Source: Eriocheir sinensis (Eukaryota > Arthropoda > Malacostraca > Decapoda > Varunidae). Taken from it: a stretch of 64,000 bases of DNA. The notes below the pieces were generated by a model. That model was given only the letters and a program-made list of their open reading frames with translations, was not told where the DNA came from and did not search any database. This document shows positions 56,419-64,000 of the stretch, piece after piece. Positions within the stretch are counted from its first letter, which is position 1, and each line of letters starts with the position of its first letter. The stretch is taken from positions 1,593,786 through 1,657,785 of the forward strand of contig NW_026111831.1 of the NCBI RefSeq assembly GCF_024679095.1. The letters are read 5' to 3'. The translations under genes and the position numbers were made by a program.

Positions 56419-57908
56419 TATATTATATATATTTTTATTGATATTTGCGTTAATTATGTGTATTTTGTATATGTTTTCTCATAGAAATTTACATTATTTT
56501 ATTGCCATTTTGTCTATTTATTTTGATACGAATTACAAGTTTATTTCTGTATTTTATACATTTTTTTATACGTATTTACATTATTTAATGTGTATTTTGT
56601 TTATATATTTTTATACAAATTTACGTTATTATATGTGTATTTGTATAAGTGTATAAGTATTTTGATACAAATTTACATTATTTTATGTATTTTGTATATA
56701 TATTTCAATTCAAATTTAGCTTATTTTATGTGTATTTTGTATATCTATTTATTTTAATAAAAAATCAAATATTTTATGTTTTTTCGTATATATATTTTTA
56801 TAAAAAATGCGTTATTTTATGGGTATTTTGCATCTTAATTTTCATACAAATTTACATTATTTTAATAATATTTTCTGTATTTATTTTGATACGATTTTAT
56901 ATTATTTTATTTGTGTTTTGTATATATTTTTTTATACATAATTACATTATTAATGTGTTTTTTGTATATATATTTGATACATATTTACGTTATTTTAAGT
57001 TATTTTATATGTATTTGTTTATATATTTTGACAAATTTACAATATTTTATGTGTATTTTGTAATATATTTCAAAAGAAATTTACCTAGTTTTATATGTAT
57101 TTTGAATATATATTTTCATACAAACAAATTATTTTTATGTATTTTTGTATATACATTTCAATTCAAATTTAGTTTATTTTATCTGTATTTTGTATATCTA
57201 TTTTCATACGAATTTAATTACTTCTGTGTATTTTTGTATAGTTTTATACAAATTTACGTTATTTTATGTGTATTTTGTATATTTATATTTATACAAATAC
57301 ACATTCTTTTATTGGTATTTTGTTTATTTATTTTGATACGAATTTACATTATTTTATGTGTATTTTGTATACATTTTCTTATACGTATTTACTTCAGTTT
57401 ATGTATCTTGCATATATATTTCATACAAATCTACGTTATTTTATGTGTATTCGTATATATATTTTGAAACAAATTTACATTGTTTTATATGTATTTTGCA
57501 TATCTATTTCAATACACATTTACCTTATTGTATGTGTATTTTGTATATTTATTTTAATTCAAATTAATTTTTTCATGCGTATTTTGGTATATATATTTTT
57601 TTAAAAAATGCGTTATTTAATGGGTATTTTGCATCTTTATTTTCATACAAATTTACTTTGTTTTATTAATATTCTGTGTATTTATTTTGATACGATTTTA
57701 CATTATTCTATTTGTGTTTTGTATATATTTTTTTATACATATTTACATTATTTAATGTGTATTTTGTATATTTTAAAACAAATTTACGTTATTTTATGCG
57801 CATCTGTTAAAATATTTTGATACAAATTTACATTATTTTATGTATTTTGTATATATATTTCAATACAAATTTAGTTTATTTTATGTATATTTTGTATATC
57901 TATTTTCA
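56419..57908 (+). repeat. Minisatellite block 34, plus orientation
   Basis: Palindrome right arm; direct relative of 1,804-2,500 and 32,755-34,100. At 57,405-57,425 a unit with TATCTTGCATATATATTTCA replaces the TTTTGTATATATATTTTTAT core of its relatives, suggesting a local conversion from another unit type. Confidence 0.84.
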
Positions 57909-59380
<1,472 letters not shown>

Positions 59381-59740
59381 TTTAATGTGTATCTTGCATA
59401 TATATTTTATACAAATTTACGTTATTTTAAGTGTATTTGTTTATATATTTTCATTAAAATTTACATTGTTTGATGTGTATTTTGTATATGTATTTCAATA
59501 AAAATTTACATAATTTTATGTGTATTTTGTGTATTTCTTTTCAAACAAATTTAAATTATTTTTGAGTATTTTTGTATATAGTTTTATACAAATTTAGGTT
59601 ATTTTATGTACGCATTTACATTATTTATTGTGTGTTTTGTATATATGTTTTTATGCAAATTTACTTTATTTTATGTGCATTTTTGTACATATATTTTTAT
59701 AGAAATTTGCGTTATTTGTATTTTTCTCATACAAATTTAC

Positions 59741-60405
59741 ATTATTTTATTACTATTTTGTTCATTTATTTTGATACGAATTACATGATTATATGTGTAT
59801 TTTGTACATATTTTTTATACGTATTTACATTACTTATTGTGTATTTTGTTTATATATTTTTAAACAAATCTACGTTATTATATGTATTTGTATAAATATT
59901 TTGATACAGATTTACATTATTTTATGTATTTTGTATGTACATTTCAATTCAAATTTAGCTTATTTTAGCTGTTTTTTGTATATATATTTTCATACAAATT
60001 TAATAACTTCTGTGTATTTTTGTATATAGTTTTATACAAATTTACGATATTTTATGTGTATTTTGTATATTTATATTTATACAAATACACTTTCTTTTAC
60101 TGGTATTTTGTTTACTTATTTTGATACGACTTTTATATGTTTTTTGTATTCATTATTTTATTGCTATTTTGTTTATGTATTTTGATACGAATTACATGAT
60201 TATATGTGTATTTTGTACATATTTTTTAATACGTATTTACATTACTTAATGTGTATTTTGTTTATATATTTTTAAACAAATCTACGTTATTATATGTAGT
60301 TGTATAAATATTTTGATACAGATTTACATTATTTTATGTATTTTGTATGTACATTTCAATTCAAATTTAGCTTATTTTAGCTGTATTTTGTATATATATT
60401 TCATA
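59741..60405 (+). repeat. 411-bp tandem duplication (second copy partial)
   Basis: Copy 1 is 59,741-60,151. Copy 2 starts at 60,152 and stays parallel for about 250 bp to about 60,400. Both contain GATACGAATTACATGATTAT and the unit end TTATTTTAGCTGT. Confidence 0.85.
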
Positions 60406-60588
60406 TAAATTTAAATTATTTTATGTGTATTTTCTACATATATTTCATTACAAATTTACCTTATTTTATGTTTATTTTGTATGTGTATTTTATGTGTATT
60501 TTGTATATATTTTTATAGAAATCAACGTTATTTTATGTGTATTCGTATATATATTTTGAAACAAATTTACATTGTTTTATATGTATTT

Positions 60589-60595
60589 TGCATAT
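60589..60595. repeat. Probable target-site duplication, left copy
   Basis: TGCATAT directly before the T-rich end of the SINE; the right copy at 60,966-60,972 reads TGCGTAT (one mismatch). Short, and in low-complexity surroundings. Confidence 0.5.
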
Positions 60596-60596
60596 C

Positions 60597-60624
60597 TTTT
60601 TTTTTTTTTTTTATCATTTTTTTT
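60597..60624 (-). other. SINE 3' A-rich tail
   Basis: On the plus strand, 16 T (60,597-60,612), then ATCA, then 8 T (60,617-60,624). On the minus strand this is A8-TGAT-A16, the expected 3' end of a retroposed transcript. Confidence 0.92.
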
Positions 60625-60640
60625 AGCCTATTGCGCCGGT

Positions 60641-60708
60641 AGGCTTCTTCCGGTGGATCCTGATGGTCGGTCCAAGGCTTCTTTCCGGTAGGTCCTGATG
60701 GTCGGCCC
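60641..60708 (-). repeat. Internal ~34-bp tandem duplication in the SINE body
   Basis: AGGCTTCTTCCGGTGGATCC (60,641-60,660) with its continuation to 60,673 is repeated as AGGCTTCTTTCCGGTAGGTC (60,675 onward) to 60,708. Both end in TGATGGTCGG plus TCC or CCC. It lies just before the tail. Confidence 0.93.
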
Positions 60709-60896
60709 AGCCCGTTCTGGCGCAGGCGAGTGTTTATAGTGGCGCCATCTTGCATTGGCTCATGCTGCCCTCCCAGAGCTCATCTTTGATCCTAGAATCT
60801 AGAGTCCGGGTTGATAGGTGGTCTTCTGGACAGCATGTGGGTAGTTTTAAGCCACTCGGCGGCGGCTGAAAAATCCCAGCTTGGTGGCACCGGGCG

Positions 60897-60908
60897 GGGA
60901 TTGAACTC
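60897..60908 (-). promoter_or_regulatory. Pol III B box of the SINE
   Basis: Minus-strand GAGTTCAATCCC, close to the GGTTCGAANCC consensus of tRNA T-loops. The A of TTCAA replaces the usual G of TTCGA, so the central CpG is lost. Confidence 0.85.
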
Positions 60909-60940
60909 GCGTCCTCCTGAACACGAGGCCGTTACTTTGA

Positions 60941-60951
60941 CGACTCAGCCA
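60941..60951 (-). promoter_or_regulatory. Pol III A box of the SINE
   Basis: Minus-strand TGGCTGAGTCG, matching the TRGCNNAGYNG pattern of tRNA D-arms, about 33 bp upstream of the B box. Confidence 0.85.
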
Positions 60952-60965
60952 CCGCCTCCCCCGAA

Positions 60966-60972
60966 TGCGTAT
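60966..60972. repeat. Probable target-site duplication, right copy
   Basis: TGCGTAT immediately after the SINE 5' end, against TGCATAT on the left. The intact unit elsewhere (for example 24,532-24,550) reads TTTTGCATATCTATTTC, which supports insertion at this place. Confidence 0.5.
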
Positions 60973-62788
60973 ATTTCAATACAAGTATTTTGAATATCTA
61001 TTTTCATACAAACTCAAATTATTTATATGTATTTTTGTATATATTTCAATACAAATTTTAGTTATGTTATGTGTATTTTGTAAATCTATTTTCATTCAAA
61101 TATATATTATTTTATTGGTATTTTGTTCATTTATATTGATACGAATTTACATTATTTTATATATACTTTTTATATATATTTTTATACGCATTTACATTAT
61201 TTAATATTTATTTTGAATATATAATTTTATACAAATTCATGGTATTTTATATGTATTTGTATATATATTTTCATACAAATTTACATTATTTTATGTGTAT
61301 TTTGTACATATATTTCATTACAAATTTACCTTATTTTATGTTTATTTTGTATGTGTATTTTGTACATTTATATTTATACACGTTTACTCATACAAATTTA
61401 TATTATTTTATTGGTATTTTGTTGATTTATTTTGATACGAATTACATGATTATATGTGTATTTTGTACACATTTTTTTATTCGTATTTACATTATTTAAT
61501 GTGTATTTTGTTTATATATTTTCATACAAATTTACGTTATTATATGTGCATTTGTATAAATATTTTGATACAAATTTACTTTATTTCATGTATTTTGTAT
61601 ATATATTTCAATTCAAATTTAGCTTATTTTGTGTGTATTTTGTATATATTTTCATACAAATTTAATTACTTCTGTGTATTTTTGTATATAGTTTTATATA
61701 AATTTACGTTATTTTATGTGTATTTTGTATATTTATATTTATACAAATATACATTCTTTCATTGGTATTTTGTTTATTTATTTTGATACGAATTTACATT
61801 ATTTTATGTGTATTTGTATATGTTTTCTCATACAAATTTACATTATTTTATTGCTATTTTGTTTATTTATTTTGATACGAATTACATGATTATATATGTA
61901 TTTTGTTCATATTTTTTATACGTATTTTCATTACTTAATGTTTATTTTGTTTATATATTTTTAAACAAATCTACGTTATTATATGTATTTGTATAAATAT
62001 TTTGATACAGATTTACATTATTTTATGTATTTTGTATGTACATCTCAATTCAAATTTAGCTTATTTTAGCTGTATTTTGTATATATATTTTAATATAAAT
62101 TTACCTTATTTTATGTGTATTTTGTACATGTATTTCATTACAAATTTAACTTATTTTATATTTATTTTGTATGTGTATTTTGTACATATATATTTATACA
62201 TTATACATTCTTTTATTGATATTTTGTTTATTTATTTTGTTTCGAATTTATATTATTTTATGTGTATTTTGTTTACATTTTTTAATACATATTTACCTAA
62301 TTTTATGTATATTTTGTATATATATTTTTATAGAAATCTACGTTACTTTATGTGTATTCGTATATATATTTTGAAACAAATTTACATTGTTTTATATAGA
62401 TTTTTGCATATCTCTTTCAATAGAAGTTTACCTTATTGTATGTGCATTTTGTATATTTATTTCAATACAAGTTTAAATATTTTATGTGTATTTTGGTATA
62501 TATATTTTTATAAGAAATGCGCTATTTGATGGGAATTTTGCATCCTTATTTTCATACAAATTTACATTATTTTATTAATATTCGGTGTATTTATTTTGAT
62601 ACGATTTTACATTATTCTATTTGAATTTTGCATATATTTTTTTTATACATATTTATATTATTTAATGTGTATATTGCATATATATTTCATACAAATTTAT
62701 TATCTATTATTTTTTTTCATACAAATACACATACTTTTCATGATATTTTGTTTATTTATTTTGACACGAATTTACATTACTTAATATG

Positions 62789-62993
<205 letters not shown>

Positions 62994-64000
62994 CGTATTT
63001 ACATAATTTCATGTGTATTTTGTATATATATATTTCTATAGAAATCTACGTTATTTTATGTGTATTCGTATATATATTTTGAAACAAATTTACACTGTTT
63101 TATTTGTACTTTGCGTTTTTTTTTTCAATACAAATTTACCTTATTGTATGTGTGCATTTTGCATATTAATTTTAATACAAATTTAATTAGTCTGTGTATT
63201 TTTGTATATATATTTAAAAAAAAATATATGCTTTATCTTATGGGTATTTTGCATCTTTATTTTCATACAAATTTACATTATTTTATTGATATTCTGTGTA
63301 CTTATTTTGATACGATTTTACATTATTCCATGTGTAACAAAAATAAATACAGAATACATAAAAATGTATTTTGTATATTTATATTTATCCAAATACACAT
63401 TCTTTTATTGGTATTTTGTTTATTTATTTTAAATCGAATTTACATTATTTTATGTGTATTTTGTATACATTTTTTTATACGTATTTACTTAATTTTATGT
63501 GTATTTTGTATATATATTTTATAGAAATCTACGTTTTATATTTGTATGCGTATATATATTTTCAAACAAATTTACATTGTTTTATATGTATTTTTGCATA
63601 TCTCTTTCAATACAACTTTACCTTTTTGTATATGCATTTTGTATATTTATTTCAATACAAATTTAAATATTTTATGTGTATTTTGGTATATATTTTATAA
63701 GAAATGCGCTATTTTATGGGAATTTTGCATCTTTATTTTCATACAAATTTACATTATTTTATTAATATTCGGTGTATTTATTTTGATACGATTTTACATT
63801 ATTCTATTTGTTTTTTGTATATACTTTTTATACATATTTACATTATTTAATGTGTATCTTGCATATATATTTTATACAAATTTATTATCCATTATCTATT
63901 TTCATACAAATACACATTCTTTTCATGATATTTTGTTTATTTATTTTGACACGAATTTACATTATTTGATATGTATTTTGTATATATATTTTTATACGTA

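Larger units (their letters stand above)
59381..60596 (+). repeat. Minisatellite block 36, plus orientation
   Basis: Starts at the palindrome edge, where AAAATTAGGTAATTTAATGT joins two unrelated phases. The stretch 59,400-60,140 parallels 12,060-12,820 and 24,590-25,190. It contains a 411-bp tandem duplication and ends within a unit split by the SINE. Confidence 0.84.
60597..60965 (-). mobile_element. tRNA-derived SINE retroposon
   Basis: A GC-rich island in otherwise almost GC-free DNA. Read on the minus strand it starts near 60,965 with GGGGAGGCGGTGGCTGAGTC, contains a tRNA-like head with both internal Pol III promoter boxes, a tRNA-unrelated body of about 250 bp, and ends in an A-rich tail. 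The T-arm can form four of five stem pairs around TTCAATC, whereas the acceptor ends pair poorly, as expected of a SINE head rather than a working tRNA. It would be transcribed by Pol III and mobilised by a partner LINE reverse transcriptase, which is not in the window. I cannot name the family with certainty; an arthropod element is my best guess. Confidence 0.88.

Noticed and set aside
60567..60755. 62-codon minus-strand frame in the SINE body
   Set aside because: It lies within a non-coding Pol III retroposon and runs into satellite sequence at its end.
60896..60964. A functional tRNA gene
   Set aside because: A and B boxes are present, but the acceptor ends pair poorly, no clear anticodon arm could be drawn, and the sequence continues into a SINE body and A tail.
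60811..60993. 60-codon plus-strand frame containing GLNSRPPEHEA
   Set aside because: This is the antisense of the SINE tRNA-like head; such frames are common annotation artefacts of tRNA-derived SINEs.

Overview
The window is gene-free eukaryotic DNA. Apart from one ~0.37-kb retroposon it consists entirely of an extremely AT-rich, diverged minisatellite whose unit is about 45 bp. Read in its T-rich orientation, a typical unit runs from TTTACATTATTTTATGTGTA, through a TTTTGTATATATAT core, to TTTTCATACAAA. Neighbouring units differ from each other, but the same series of variants recurs in the same order over hundreds of bases. The array therefore has a higher-order organisation rather than being a homogeneous satellite. 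It runs off both ends of the window.

The array is cut into about 40 blocks that alternate in strand, with reversals every 0.05 to 5 kb. Many reversals are old: the same junction sequence is present in several copies (3,521, 29,922, 38,749 and 44,809; also 18,327, 23,328, 36,172 and 42,637). On top of this lie kilobase-scale duplications. Direct copies are 1-2,560 with 31,048-33,525; 3,293-6,105 with 38,511-41,375; 12,138-15,536 with 18,660-22,168; and 35,110-39,500 with 41,575-45,545. A distant inverted pair is 15,878-18,675 with 35,830-38,625. The dominant structure is a palindrome of about 16 kb (about 43,343-59,380) with arms of about 8 kb and an 11-nt spacer at 51,279-51,289. Its arms mirror each other through four further strand switches and a (TA)n tract.

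Eight long (TA)n tracts (68 to 333 bp) all sit in the TATATATAT core of a unit. Six of them occupy just two homologous sites. Sister copies without the expansion show that the tracts arose after the duplications.

The only non-satellite sequence is a GC-rich tRNA-derived SINE on the minus strand at 60,597-60,965. It has recognisable Pol III A and B boxes, an A-rich tail and a probable short target-site duplication, and it interrupts a satellite unit. It shows that the host is a eukaryote, most likely an animal. The general look of the element suggests an arthropod, but that is recollection rather than demonstration.

Because a 45-bp unit equals 15 codons and is poor in stops in one frame, the array generates many long open frames (up to 287 codons) encoding degenerate copies of a 15-residue peptide such as [15 protein letters not shown]. 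They follow repeat orientation and I do not regard them as genes. I found no protein gene, rRNA, functional tRNA, CRISPR array or other biological system. The interesting content is structural: nested inversions, the giant palindrome, template-switch scars and site-specific TA expansions.
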